The position numbers and the translations under genes are program-made. Shown here piece by piece: positions 10,093 through 21,640 of a DNA stretch of 64,000 nt (position 1 is the first letter of the stretch; each line of letters starts with the position of its first letter). Below the pieces are notes generated by a model, which was not told where the DNA came from, made no database searches, and saw nothing but the letters and a program-made list of their open reading frames with translations. Source of the stretch: Cenococcum geophilum 1.58 (taxonomy: Eukaryota > Ascomycota > Dothideomycetes > Gloniales > Gloniaceae); the NCBI GenBank assembly GCA_001692895.1, contig KV748180.1, positions 2,846,195-2,910,194 of the forward strand, written 5' to 3'.

Positions 10093-11942
10093 ATGTTGCC
10101 CCTCAATTGGAAAGCAGCTGCCCTGGCCTGGGCCTGCGGCGTCGTAGCTGTTCCCACGGCAGAGTGGGGTAGCAAGGCGCCAACGGCTACCGTGAAAAAT
10201 GGTACCTATACTGGTGTTTATTCCGCGGAATATGACCAGGACTTCTTTCTTGGTGTCCCCTTTGCACAGCCGCCCGTTGGGAACCTTCGCTTCCGAGCAC
10301 CTCAGCCTCTAACTTCTTCCTGGGAGGGTACAAAACCAGTAACCTCCTACTCTGCTGCCTGTATCGGTTATGGCAGCGATGATTGGCCCTACCCGAAGCT
10401 CTCTGAGGACTGCCTCTACCTCAATGTGATCAGGCCATCTGGGTATGAAAACCAGGAGCTTCCTGTGGCATTTTGGATCCATGGAGGTGGGCTCACTGAG
10501 GGTTCCAGCATTGACCAGAGATATAACCTCTCGTTCATCGTGGAGAGGTCTGTGAAAATTGGGAAACCAATTATAGGTGTGAGTACAAATTATCGATTGA
10601 GCATGTGGGGCTTCATCACGGGCGAAGAGGTGATTGAGGCAGGGAATGCGAATATCGGTTTTAGAGATCAAAGGTTGGCGCTGCATTGGGTGCAGGAGAA
10701 CATTAGAGCCTTTGGAGGTGAGTTGCGATTCCTGTATTTCCAGCGCGCTTCCCATCTTGCCTGGTTCACAAGCACTCGTTCTTATGTTTAGCTCGTTTGA
10801 ACGTATAATGCTAAACATCTCACTACTATAGGAGACCCAAGCACGGTCACCATCTGGGGCGAATCTGCTGGTGCCGTTTCTGTTGGTATGCATCTTATGG
10901 CTTATGGCGGCCGCGACGATCATATCTTCCGCGGTGGAATCATGGAGTCCGGCAACCCAGTCTTCTACGGCTCGTTCGGTCATTGGGACAAAACGGCCTT
11001 CACAAACGCCACCAACACACTAGGATGCGGCTCCGCCTCAGATAAACTACAGTGCTTGAGGGAGCTTCCCTTTGATACACTCAACGCATGGATCAACGGT
11101 ACAGGATCTTCAATAGGCTGGCAACCAATAGTCGATGGGGACTTCATACAGGGGTATACAAGCATGCAGCTCGCCAAGGGCAAATTCGTCCATGTTCCAG
11201 TAATATCAGGTGCAAACTCCGATGAAGGAAGCGCGTTCGGCCCCATAGGCATCAACAGCACACAAGACTTTATAAACTACCTTGAAAGTAAGCTCCAATT
11301 CTTCTTCCAGCTCTCCCATTGCCCAGATCTCACGGCTCACTAGACGACCCCTCCCCGGTGACCCTGCCTGCTGCCTCCGTGACGCCCGTCCTTTCTGCCT
11401 ACCCCGCCACAATCACCTACGGTGCCGTGCCCACGGGCCTGCCACCGTCTTACATCCCTTCAGAACCCTTCGGTGCCTCGTGGCGCCGCTCTGCGGCCTA
11501 CGGTGGCGATGTGGTCATGNTCGCGCACCGCCGCCTGACGTGCGAGACGTGGGCGGCCAACGGCGTCCCCGCTTTCTGCTACCGCTTCAACACAATCCCG
11601 AACGGCGTCTCCGCATTCATCGGCGCGACCCATTTCCAGGAAGTCGCGTTCGTGTTCAACAACAAGGAGGGCGTTGGGTATCCGCCGGTGTCGGTGGACC
11701 CGTTTGGGGGGGAGCCGCAGAGTTATTTCGATTTGAGTGATAAGATGAGTGCGGCGTGGGTGAGCTTTGTGCATGATGGGGTGCCGGCGGCATGGTGGCC
11801 GAAGTATGAGGCCGGAGGGAAGGGGGAGAATTATGTGTTTGATGCGAATGTTACCGGGTTGGGCTATCCGGAGCCGGATAAGTGGAGGGCCGCTGGGATT
11901 GCGCTGATTAATTCCTGGAATGCGGATGTTTATTTAAGGTAG
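10093..11942 (+). CDS. Secreted type-B carboxylesterase/lipase
   Basis: Three exons: 10093-10717, 10832-11287 and 11344-11942, joined at GT-AG introns of 114 and 56 bp; total 1680 nt, 559 aa plus stop. The frame closes exactly and both junctions restore family motifs (the first joins FGG to DPS). The first ~23 residues form a signal peptide ending near VPTA, so the product is secreted or enters the secretory route. Motifs: oxyanion hole HGGG (130-133), EDCLYLNV (105-112), nucleophile in GESAG (Ser220), acid in SDEG (Glu340) and base in THFQE (His457). Thus the whole Ser-Glu-His triad of the alpha/beta-hydrolase esterase/lipase family is present; it hydrolyses carboxylic esters, substrate unknown. 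One N (11520) makes one residue uncertain. An in-frame ATG at 10018 would add 25 residues and spoil the signal peptide. Length fits the family (about 540-580). Confidence 0.92.
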
Positions 11943-12384
11943 GTTGCTAATGACTAAGGGTTAAAGATTGAGGGTTGATGGATGATAATGAGAGCCGACT
12001 TGAATGTTGGTAATTCGTACGTACCTGGATGCGATAATCAGGGGTCAGGGCTCTGTCATTTCTCCTACCCTCGAGCTTTTGTGTACGCGGTTTGTTTAAT
12101 TTTGAATGTCATTTATGATTTTCTTAAGCCCTTTGAATTAGCATCGAGGGAATGTCTTGGAAAATATGCGGAAAGGGCATAGGCCATTTCTTTATGGGTA
12201 TCTTTGAAAATGTACAAATATTTACCATCTATGCGTTTTAGATCTCCAACAATCTAAAATCATGCTCATGCTTTTTACCCCCAATCTACTCAAAACGACT
12301 TGCCAGCCTTCCAAGGCTGTGGTTTTCACGCAAAGCCTAACAAATCAACCATCCACTGCTCAGAAACACCCTAGCACTCCTACA
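11943..12384. other. Convergent intergenic region
   Basis: 442 bp between the stop codons of the esterase (plus) and the formyltransferase (minus). It must hold both 3' ends. No further gene is supported; short frames have no recognisable domain. The composition is normal, without RIP-like change. Confidence 0.6.
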
Positions 12385-13148
12385 TCACCGTCCCTCCCCC
12401 TCCCCCTCCCCCTCCCCTTCCCCTCTTTCCTTCTCCCTCCTCTCCCCTATCTCCTTCAAGGCCCTCCTTGTCCCCTCAACAATCAATCCATGCTCCACCT
12501 TGTGCATCCTCTTCTCCAACTCCTCCAGTGTCTCCCCCTCCCTCATCTCCACCTCCTCCACCACAATCGCGCGCCCCGCATCCACCTCCGCAATGACCTC
12601 ATGAATCATAATGCCGGTCCTCTTGATCTCGCCCTTCCGAAAAGCCTCCCACGCCCGCTCGATCGCGCCCGCGCCCGCAAACTCCCCGGGCAGCGCGGGG
12701 TGCAAGTTTATAACGGGGACGCCGGCGGCGGCGAGGGGCGCCAGGAACGAGGGCGCCAGGATGTGCATCCAGCCGGCGCAGACGGCCAGGGAGGGCGCGT
12801 CGGCGAGGATTAGCGCCGCCAGGTCCGCGTCGTAGGCGCTGCGGGCGGCGCTGATCCCCGCGGGCGTGTCGGGGTGCTGCTTTTTGTACGGGATCAGGTT
12901 GTGGTAGGTTGTAGGGATGGAGGCCGCCGCGGCGCGGGTCAGGCCGTAGGCGGATTTCCGGCTGGGAGGGAGAGGTTAGCGGAGGGTGGTTTGGAGGGAT
13001 GGGAAGGGGGGGTAGGGTGTTACTTTGATATTACGCGGATTATGCGGGTGGAGGGGAGGGCGGAGGAGGCGCAGGCGTTGATGAGGGCTTGTAGGTTTGT
13101 GCCGTTGCCGGATATGAGGACTGTGAGCTTGTAGGTGGGTTCAGACAT
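12385..13148 (-). CDS. ADE8: Phosphoribosylglycinamide formyltransferase (GAR transformylase)
   Basis: Transfers a formyl group from 10-formyl-tetrahydrofolate to glycinamide ribonucleotide, step 3 of de novo purine synthesis, in the cytosol. Two exons on the minus strand: 13148-13024 and 12961-12385; the intron (13023-12962, 62 bp) is GT-AG with a GCTAAC branch site, and splicing creates the family motif SNRKSAYGL. Total 702 nt, 233 aa. Visible: phosphate-binding SGNGTNLQAL (13-22), catalytic Asn127 and His129 in INLHPALPGEF, and Asp169 in the EVDAG loop, matching the N-H-D triad of the PurN family. It is a stand-alone enzyme of the yeast Ade8 kind, slightly longer than the ~210 aa core because of a C-terminal Glu/Gly repeat tail encoded by a hexanucleotide run. 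The symbol follows the yeast orthologue by motif, not by search. All catalytic residues are intact. Confidence 0.93.
12390..12431 (-). repeat. Hexanucleotide repeat encoding a Glu-Gly tail
   Basis: CCCTCC-type units on the plus strand read GAGGGG on the coding strand and give alternating Glu-Gly at the very end of the formyltransferase, just before the TGA at 12387-12385. The repeat lies outside the catalytic fold, so length changes in steps of six bases would be tolerated. Confidence 0.7.
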
Positions 13149-13430
13149 GGTGGAGGCCTTTGCTGAGACGATTAGATGCAATGAATGAGGAATGATCATA
13201 CTACTTGTATGAAAATTTGAAAATGTGGACGGGAGGCAGGTATTCAAGTCCTGTAGGTCTCTTGGTGTTCAGTGCAAAATATAGTAATATAAGATTGAGT
13301 GGTACTACCAATGCCGAAGCAGTGTTGTGAGATGTTTGAAGATTGAACTGCTTCGCGATATCTTTTTTGGTGGAGCTTAATTGGTGATAATAAAGTTTAT
13401 TCCGCCCGGAGGCACTAAGCCTAAAGGGCA
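13149..13430 (-). promoter_or_regulatory. Upstream region of the formyltransferase gene
   Basis: About 280 bp of normal-composition DNA separate the start codon (13148) from the repeat block that begins near 13430. It must contain the promoter and 5' leader. I see no clear TATA box or TGACTC (Bas1/Gcn4-type) site. The neighbour upstream is the 3' end of a LINE read on the same strand. Confidence 0.4.
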
Positions 13431-16400
13431 CTAGTACTATATTACATAATTACGCTTCCTTTAGTCTCGCCATATTCTCGTACAAGCCCGTACATATGCC
13501 TTGTTTAGTATTCCCTAGTATTACTTATGCCTTATTTTACGAGATCTTATAGGTGGTTAATAGCAGGTAGTCTTAGGGGGGGGGTGTTCCTCCAAGTATT
13601 TAGTGTCCTATCTTCGGCGATTAAAGCGAGATCTGCTAGTAGCACAAGGGTATATAGTGTAGGTTGGTTAAAGCGTAAAGGGGGGGAGGGGGGGGAGTTT
13701 CTAACTGTAGTAAACGGGTTATTAATCCAATTCTGCCTTAAGTCGTCTAGTAGCTATTATATATTTTACTATCGCTCGGACCGCGTCTATGTTTAGTGTC
13801 TACTGTCTAGGGTTAGTTGGTGCCTTCCCCCTAAGATAAAAGGATAAGCTGCCTCTTCTTATATCTGTTTACTATAGCATTTACTCTTAGTATACTATCT
13901 ATTTTATACACCTAAAGAGGAAGTATTTAACTGTTTCTCTTACCTAACCGTAATTACATTAATCTGATTCTGCCGCCCTAATGTAATATAGATACCTATT
14001 AAGTTGTATTATTTCTATCCATAACTAGGCCAATATATTTACCTCTCCTTACTTAAGGGAGTTATATAGCCTGCGGGTATATTTACCTAGTAGTGCTATA
14101 TCTATTTTTCTTAAGTACCTTTCTACTTCTTCTAGTAGTGTTTTCCTACCCTACTATTTTATTCTTGTAGTGTTTATTATTATAGCCTTAGCCTAGTATT
14201 GTTGTCCTTATAGTAGGCGTCCTTATATAGTGGCTTATTATGCTGCTATTTTTGCCTTCTTGCCTAGTTTAAACTCCCCTTATAGGACCTATATAATAAG
14301 AAAGCGGTTACTTCTTTACCTTAGTGTGTAGGCTATATTATAGATCTATATAATACTTATTTGGCTAGACTATTACTTAGGTTAGCTAAGCGCTAATAGT
14401 GCTGCCTAATTACTGGTAAATATAGTAATCTATCTCCCCTGTAGATCCGGTAGTAAGTATCTTATTACCATTAATATTGCTACTAGTTTAGCCGTATATA
14501 GGTTTTGTTCTACTCTTAGTCCTAATATAATTAAGTATATAACTGCTTCCCTATTACTAAGGGTGTTATAGATAACACCTTCTATCCCTACTATGCCTCT
14601 CCTCCTAGACGAGCTTGTTGCGATCTGTATTCCTTAGGTAGAGTTAGCTGTTTTAGTTACCTTATCTTTATCTAGGTTAATGCTTATAAGCAGTCGGTCC
14701 TCCTATAGTAGTACTATATAGGGTTGTGTAACCTCTATCTTATCTGTTGGTGTATATTAGTATATATAGGCTATCTTCTACAGTAGGGACGTAAACCTCT
14801 AAAGTACCTTAGTGCGGAGCCTTAATAGTGGGTTTGTCTTATATAGTGTGCGGAGGTTAACCTATAGCTTTATAGCCCTCTCTAAGTGCCGCTTGCGTAC
14901 TAACTATATACTTACTTCAGCCTCCCTAATAACTATAGCTACTATATAGAAAGTTCCTATAATTGCCTACGCTCTAATTCTTTATACCCTATTTATTATG
15001 GCTGACGCGGAACCCCTATAGGCGTATATTTAGATATTTAAGGCGTAGTCTACTACCGGCGCTACCGTTGCCCTAAATAGTTATCTTATAGTTAAAGGGG
15101 ATACCATCCGGAGTCTCTTTAATGCCATTACTGCGATAAGGCCCTTGGTGGCTGCTTTTGTGATATATTACTTATACTAAAGCTCCACATCTATAACTAC
15201 CCCTAAAATCTTAGCTATATGCCCTAGTGTAACTGTTTTTCCCTTAATTATAAACAGAGTAGTATTGGTCCGCTCCATGTTTCTTATAAAGTGCACTAAT
15301 ATAGTCTTTTTACCTTTAAACGTTGCGCCGCTTTATTTCTCCTAGTTTATTGCTCTATTAATAATAGCCTAAATACCTTTACGGTTTGCTGCTGCTAATA
15401 GTTCTATAACCTATATATTATAGTCGTCCACAAACGCTATTAAGCCTCTATTTATATTAAGCTGGTGCTAAACTAGGTTAGCGTTAAAAAAGAGGAATAG
15501 TATTAGTGAGAGCGGCGATCCTTATAGTAGTTCTGCTTATAGTAACTATTACTAGTTAAAGGTATAGCCGCTAACTAAGATAGTCGTTATCTGATTAAAG
15601 CAGAATGTATTAATCCACTATACTAGTACTAGTGGTATACCTCTTACTATAAGCCTCTATAATAGCCTCTCTTTATATACTCCGTTATATACACCCTTTA
15701 TATTAAAGCTAATAAGGCTAAGTACCTTCTTAGACCTTTACGCGTTATAGATATGTTCTTATAGTAATAGCAGCGCCTATTTAGTGGAACGCTTCTTTTT
15801 TACCTTAAAGTAATTTATAGGTAGTAGACCGAAGGTCTCTACTATATGCGATATTCTCTTAGTAACTATAGACTCTAGTACCTTACCTAGCGTAGACAGT
15901 AGGGAGATAGGCCTCTATGCCCTTGCCTTTATATAGTCTCCTTTATTCGGCTTCTTAAGCGGTATAATCTTAGCATTTCTTTATTAGTTGGGAAGGTTGC
16001 CTTTATCTAGTGAGGTCTAAAAGAGGAACAGGACCCTATCTTTTATTACTGGCTATATCTGCCTCTATACTATCGCTAGTAGTCCGTTATCCTCTGGCGC
16101 TTTCTATAGCTTTACTATAAATATTTTCCGTTCTACCTCTTCCATTGTAAGACACGGCATTAGTATTAGCGTTTATTAAGGCCGCGGGCCCTTATTCTCT
16201 ATTCCTGTTAGCAGCAGGGGAAAGAATATAGTTAATAGCTTTGCTGCTTACTTATCTTTACCTTCTATAGTAAATCCATCCGCCCTTACTAATAGTGGTA
16301 TCTTATTAAACGCTAAGTTGCCGCTTAGGTTAAGGTATTTTACTACTTACTAAATATTTACGTTATTAGCCAGGAAGTTATTCTAATATGTCCTTTTCTG

Positions 16401-18880
16401 TTTCCGTATTGCATTGTAGTATTTTTTAAGGCCTCCTTTGCTTATTACTTTAGTTCTAGTAATATCTAGCCTGCTTAGCGTTAGTTCTTTACCCGGTTTC
16501 TTTAGTAAGTGTATACCCAGCAGAGCTTTATAAGGTCTGTTATTTACTACCTTTTTATATATAGTAACGGTCTAGCTTTTAGAGTTAATGTGTAGACTAC
16601 CTCTAGCACTATATCTATAAGCCAGTCTGTTTACTACTATACTTTACTACCTACTAGGATAATATAGAGGGCGGTAGTGACCCTATTCCTAATTTCATTC
16701 TATAGTATATTCTTAAAGAGTATTCTCTATTCTATAGCGCGTTTAGGGACCGTAATATTAAATGCCGTCTTAATTACCTTATAATTAGATCCGTGTTCTG
16801 TCCCATATACTATATACTTTACTATTATAGATGCTAGTTCGTCTAATACTAGGATTAGGTTAATTATTATCTCGTAGTTACCATTTTACTATATTTTCGT
16901 ACCCCTAGGTAGTAGGCTACGTAGGGAGTGATCTACTATAAGATTAATAATCGGGTTAGCTTCTCCCTATCTCGCCTATAATATATTATTTTCTCCCTAT
17001 AGCTAATTATGCCGATTAAAGTCTCCTACGAGTATTATATCGGTTTATATACCTATCTTATTCTATATTTCCTGGATTAGTTAATATAGTTTACCGGTTA
17101 TATCCTATAGTGCCTCTATATTCTTTCCCTTAACGTATACTAACACTACTAGTACTAATTGGTCGGGAAGGCGCAGCACTGCCGCGGTAAGGTCTGCTGA
17201 TTATACTGGCACCTATACGGCCTCGATGTCTTTTTAAACCTATAGCATACTCTATACCGCCCACCTCTCTTTACGTTAGACCGTGGGTATTACCTTAGTT
17301 TAATTTAAGTGTCCTATAGGGACTGTTACGACTATATTATCCGTTTTCTATGCATATGGCTCTAATATCGCTAATACTCTAAAGTCTTTTAGTTATTTAT
17401 CGTTTATTAAGCTCTGCTATACCATACTCTACTTTTAAATATTTAGTTAAAGTATCTAAAGTGTCTTATATATAGCGGGTAGGATAAAGCACTTAATAGT
17501 TTTTACTAAACGATTTATATAGTCCTCTGTATAGTATATACTTTAGGATCTATCCTTAGCAGTCGTTATAATAATATCCTTCTTAAGCGCATCTAGCATA
17601 TACTTGCGGTCTTATATATATAAATACTTTATGTTCTAATGTCTAATACTAATAGTATTGCGTTAGACCGCTTTTAGGTTTATAGGTTCTAATATAGGCT
17701 AATTCCCCTATAATATAAAAGTATTAGTCCTGCAGCAACCGTGCTGCTTTACTACTTTTGGTAACGTATATAACCATTAATCTATATACCTTTCCTATAT
17801 CTTTTTTACTAAGCCATCCTATCTGGGCTATATATACATTGTTCTCTTTTTCTAGTACCTCCACTGCTTTATCTTAAATCTTTCCTTCCTAGTTAAGAAC
17901 TACTGTTTAATTAGCGTTGTTAATTTTTACTAGGTAGAGCTGGTCTTGCAGCACCCAAATACTAAGTACTAAGGTCTTTTAGGCCGCTTCTTTTATATAT
18001 TAGAGCTCGGCTTTATTTCTATAAGTTATCCTAATACATACGGGGTTCCTAGGGTCTTTAATTACTGCTACACAGCGCTAGCTCTTATAGCCTTCCGTTA
18101 AGCGTATACTACTTTTAATTACTTGCCTAATTACCCCTAGTTATGCTTTATTCTTATTTTCTTCTTTAACTCTAAATGTATTAAATATGTAGTATAGCGT
18201 ATTAGTGATAGTCGATAGCATAGTATTCCTTAAAGGGAAGGATGTTAGGTTGCTTAGTTAACTGTTTAGCGGCATATAGGCAACCTCCGCGTACAACAGA
18301 TCCGCACTTAGTGGTGCTTAAATATTAAACAATTAGGTCTAGATCACCTCTATCTTTTCTATAACCTCTACTCTAAGCGCGTTAATCTGCTCTATAAATA
18401 TTTCGGTAAGAGCTTTAATTTAGTTCGCTTATGTCTCTTTCTACTCCTCTATTGCCCCTAGTAGTGATATAACTAGGTTAGTTAGCACCTTAATATACTT
18501 ATTTAATATTACATTTATCTTCTTAGTTGTTAATTAATTTGCTATAGTAGCTGTTATTACTAATTACTCTATTCTCTTTTTAGCCATTATAAGGTTTCTT
18601 ATTAACAGTATTTGATCCTTGGAGCGTAAGTTTTTCCCTATACGCTTTGATCGTGGTGTACTAGGGGCCACTGCTGCCACGTGAACCGTATCTTCTGTAT
18701 TGCTTTTATAGCTGTCGACTTTAAGGGCCTTGGTTGTCTTGGCGCGTCCCTGACGCAGTTGACGCGTCGAGCCTCCTTCCACCTCTGCCGTCTCCATCTT
18801 CCCGTTCTCAACTTGGCTAACGTGACAGTGTCCGTATAGGGTAGGCGTAAGAATAGTATAATAATATAGAAAAGAATCAC
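13431..18880 (-). mobile_element. Tad-like LINE (non-LTR retrotransposon) relic
   Basis: Minus strand, ORF1 then ORF2. ORF2 begins with an apurinic-type endonuclease: DLTAAVLRLPDQ, VYVKGKNIEAL and DIILVGDFNRHN (17007-17042). The reverse transcriptase follows, with GSPLSLILFLFFNANLV and GLIAFVDDY (FVDDY at 15420-15434, both catalytic Asp kept). The stretch 14.0-14.9 kb would be the RNase H region by position; I could not read it clearly. EN-RT with a FVDD box and this GSPLSP-type motif is what I know of fungal Tad1-like LINEs. Stops at CAG/CAA/TGG-derived sites show it is dead. The 3' end is near 13430-13480, no poly(A) tail is evident, and target duplications were not found. Confidence 0.85.
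18564..18797 (-). pseudogene. LINE ORF1 N-terminal segment, still open
   Basis: An open 77-codon stretch starting METAEVEGG and rich in Lys/Arg/Ser (TPRSKRIGK), at the position of ORF1 (nucleic-acid-binding Gag-like protein) of the LINE at 13431-18880. It keeps many CpG sites, unlike the rest of the element, and then hits stops. It is probably the first part of ORF1, with loss of the remainder. Identity is by position and basic composition only. Confidence 0.45.
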
Positions 18881-19374
18881 CCCTGGGTTCTTAGTTCGGA
18901 GCTTAATTGGAGGGTGGTGGGGTCTTAAGAATATTTTATCTCGTACCCAGAGCTTCTACCGAAGTTTATCTATAGCGCTAAACCGCATTAAGAAAACCTT
19001 CGGGGGGACAGATGCATGGTGTTACGAAGAACGACTGTATACTATCTAAGCGGGCATTACGTGATCCCAGGAAGCTCCTGTGGATGCCTTAACCCCCTAC
19101 CAACAGATGGTCTGGGACGCGATTTAAATTTTATATAGTGTAGAGGTCGCTATCTAAAGTCTTTACACCTTCCCGATTAAGAAGATTTAACTTACCCCCC
19201 GGTAGAATATTATATATTTTATTACTAAAGGCTTAAAACTTATATTTAAAACACTAAATATCTATATAAATAATTGCTAAAAAGTAGAAAGAAGGTGGTT
19301 ATAAGATATTACTACTTAATTAAAGGACTTTATAGAGTTAGTAGCGGAGCTAGGATATTATAGCACTAATAAAA
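18881..19374. other. Gene-free region at the 5' side of the LINE
   Basis: The first part (to about 19115) has normal composition with intact CpG and may be the LINE 5' untranslated region or target DNA. The rest becomes AT-rich. No gene, tRNA or clear terminus was recognised. Confidence 0.4.
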
Positions 19375-19773
19375 TATAGCAGAACTTGGCAGAACTTTGC
19401 GGTTATGTGACTAGAGAACCGCATAAAAGAATACTACGCTATTCTTCTTCTCCTTTCCTTTCTTTAGCTTTAGATCCTCGTTTATAGACAATCCAATTAT
19501 ATAGGCTTACGCGTCCCTCTTACCGTGCTTATACCTCGATTAATAAAGTTATTAATATTATCTAAAGCTTATCTACTCTTTTTCCTAAAAAGTGTTACGG
19601 CACCGTAACGGATCTAGTTAGGGGGCTCGCTTAAGCCTTAGTATATGTATATAGACGTGTCCTTTTCCTCCTTTTACTCCTTATCTTAATATCTAAGTCC
19701 ATAAACTACTAATTGTATAGGCTTATATACGTTCTTTACGGCGCTCATGCCTTGATTGACTAAGTCGCTGTAA
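19375..19773 (-). repeat. LTR-like fragments related to 487-713
   Basis: 19375-19545 is the inverted, more mutated counterpart of the repeat at 487-713, including the paired 10-mer (AGAACTTGGCAGAACTTTG). A further ~60 bp at 19715-19773 repeats the outer end (GCTCATGCCTTGATTGACTA), which in the 487 copy reads AGTCAATCGAGACATAAGC in complement. Two end pieces in the same orientation suggest broken LTRs of one family. Confidence 0.5.
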
Positions 19774-19779
19774 TAAAAA

Positions 19780-20476
19780 GGAACTTAAATATATCTATAG
19801 ACTATAAATAGGATAAGGATATAAAACTAGACTTAAAGAATATTACTAATCTAATAAGAATAGAATAGGACCTTAAGGATAGGATAGGACTAAAGGGATA
19901 CGTATAATATAGCCTAAAAAACCTATATAGAATAGAACCCTTAAAGAAACTATTAGAAATTACCTAATACCCCTATTACTATGCTAAGAAATATAGTAGC
20001 TAGTAAAGTAGCTGTAGAACCCTTAACTACCTTTAATAGTAAAATATTAACTAACTTAAACTTTTAAGGGGAGCTTGCGGCAGCTAATACTAAAATTAAA
20101 TAACTTTAAGAGCAGCTTAAAACTAGAAATACCCCTATACCTAATAAGGAGTTATTAGATACCTAAAGGCTTACTATAGTCCTTAAAACCTTAGCCTAAT
20201 ATATAGTATTAGTATTATTACGGACCGTAAAGGTCGCGGACCCCCTATTACTTATAGATAAAACTAACCCTAGATTTAATAATTAGAAGCTTTAATTATA
20301 AAATAAGCTTAAAGTTAACGAGGATTACTTCCCTACTATTTAAGCTAAAATAGCCTATGTCTTTAGCCGTACTGGAAGGAACGTATAAATATATCTGTCT
20401 ATAATACGCCTAGGACTTAGTAGACCCCTTCCTCTCTAAAAAAGAAATAATTAACTACCTATCTTTTATCTATAAG
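19780..20476 (+). pseudogene. Ty3/gypsy gag relic H, left part
   Basis: Plus-strand frame, read through stops: VADPLLLIDKTNPRFNN, KLKVNEDYFPTI and KIAYVFSRTGRNV, matching the (P)DPP..TDGKDPTFE.W and N.DHYPTE...AYV.SRTGG motifs of fungal Ty3/gypsy Gag. The frame is cut at 20476 by the LTR of element C and resumes at 36312. A short flanking sequence ATAAG (left) and ATAAA (right) fits a mutated 5-bp target duplication, so C inserted into H. Confidence 0.65.
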
Positions 20477-21370
20477 TGTAACGGAACCTTATAGCAAGTA
20501 CTATAATAGGCTCGTTAATGGGCTAGGTGTGAGGTGAGGATGTGGATAGGGAGTCCAATGATAGAACAATAGGTATATTGTATAGATAGAGACGAATCCT
20601 TAAGGGAGAAGGAGGAGTCTAAGGTGCGAGGTAAGGGGTTTCCATAGGCACGTGCAGCGCACGTGCCTCACAGGCGAGTCGCCTGCGGGTCGCCTGCACC
20701 TCGCAGCTATATAGCTATCTACTCAGGTTTCACCTAACAATGCCCCCCCCTTTAAAAAGGGTCGTCCCCGATCCTTTATATGCTTAGGCCTTGATAAAAC
20801 CCTATAAAAACCTTAATAAGGAAAAAATTAGAAGGGAAAGAGCGTCCTAATTTTACGTATAGAGAGATAGGTGGTATACTTACGCGAAGATATTAAGGAA
20901 CTTTGACCGCCGGTTAAAGTTATCTAATTAGTTAGATTTGGCTTACTAAAACTTCCCTATATTTTACTAAGCTAATAGCGATTTTGTATACCTGGCATGG
21001 AAAATCCTAATTAGTCCGTTTAATAGGTAGAGCTAGTAGCTTAATGCTGTCGCCCGAATTTAGTAGATATAAAATATTCTAAAAGCTTGCTTACGTAAGT
21101 AGGTCGCTAGTACCTCGCGGGTAAGTCGTAGGTTACTTACATGCAGCTAGATTTATAGACGGTAAGGCTGTATACCCATTAAACCCACCGCTAACCCTTG
21201 CTTTAGCCTTACGTTATACCGGCGTAGCGCCGTATATACTTTGCGGGTAGGTTATAGGTTACTTATATACAGCTAGATTAGGACAGTAAGGCTATATACC
21301 CATTAAATCCGCCACTAACCCTTGCTTTAGCCTTACGCGTTATCTATATAGTATATGCGTAGAATAGTGT

Positions 21371-21640
21371 ATAAGTTGTCTATATAGGTCCCTACTAGTA
21401 GGTCACTAGCAGGTTATAGACCCCAGTTAAAGGACCCCGGTCTTGGACGGGTATAGGATAATATAAGTCGTCAGTATAGGTTACTACTAGTAGGTCACTA
21501 GCGGGTTAAAGACCCTAGTTAAAGGACCTTAATTACAGACGGACCTATCTAGTATAAGTTATCGGTATAGGTTACTACTAGTAGGTTACTAGTGGGTTAT
21601 AGACCCCGGTTAAAGGACCCTAGTCTTAAACGGACTTATT
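21371..21640. repeat. ~92-bp tandem repeats, three copies (element I, left array)
   Basis: Units share TAGGTCACTAGCGGGTTA-like and GACCCCGGTTAAAGGACC-like blocks. The same unit occurs three times at 22740-23015 and once in element G near 55030-55125, so amplification happened in the non-autonomous derivative. Confidence 0.75.

Noticed and set aside
9938-10147. Alternative small gene or earlier start for the esterase
   Set aside because: Different frame from the esterase; the TATAAA at 9998 and the signal peptide both favour the start at 10093.
10309-10983. 224-codon open frame antisense to the esterase
   Set aside because: It overlaps an exon with full family motifs and catalytic residues on the plus strand; no domain in the antisense frame, and it crosses the esterase intron.
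12262-12813. Plus-strand open frame of 183 codons over the formyltransferase gene
   Set aside because: Antisense to exon 2 of the ADE8-type gene; Pro/Leu-rich low complexity from the hexanucleotide run and GC-rich coding DNA.
487-19773. A giant cargo-carrying transposon (Starship type) bounded by the inverted repeats
   Set aside because: No tyrosine-recombinase (DUF3435) gene is seen near either end, and the flanking repeats look like broken LTRs, not element termini.
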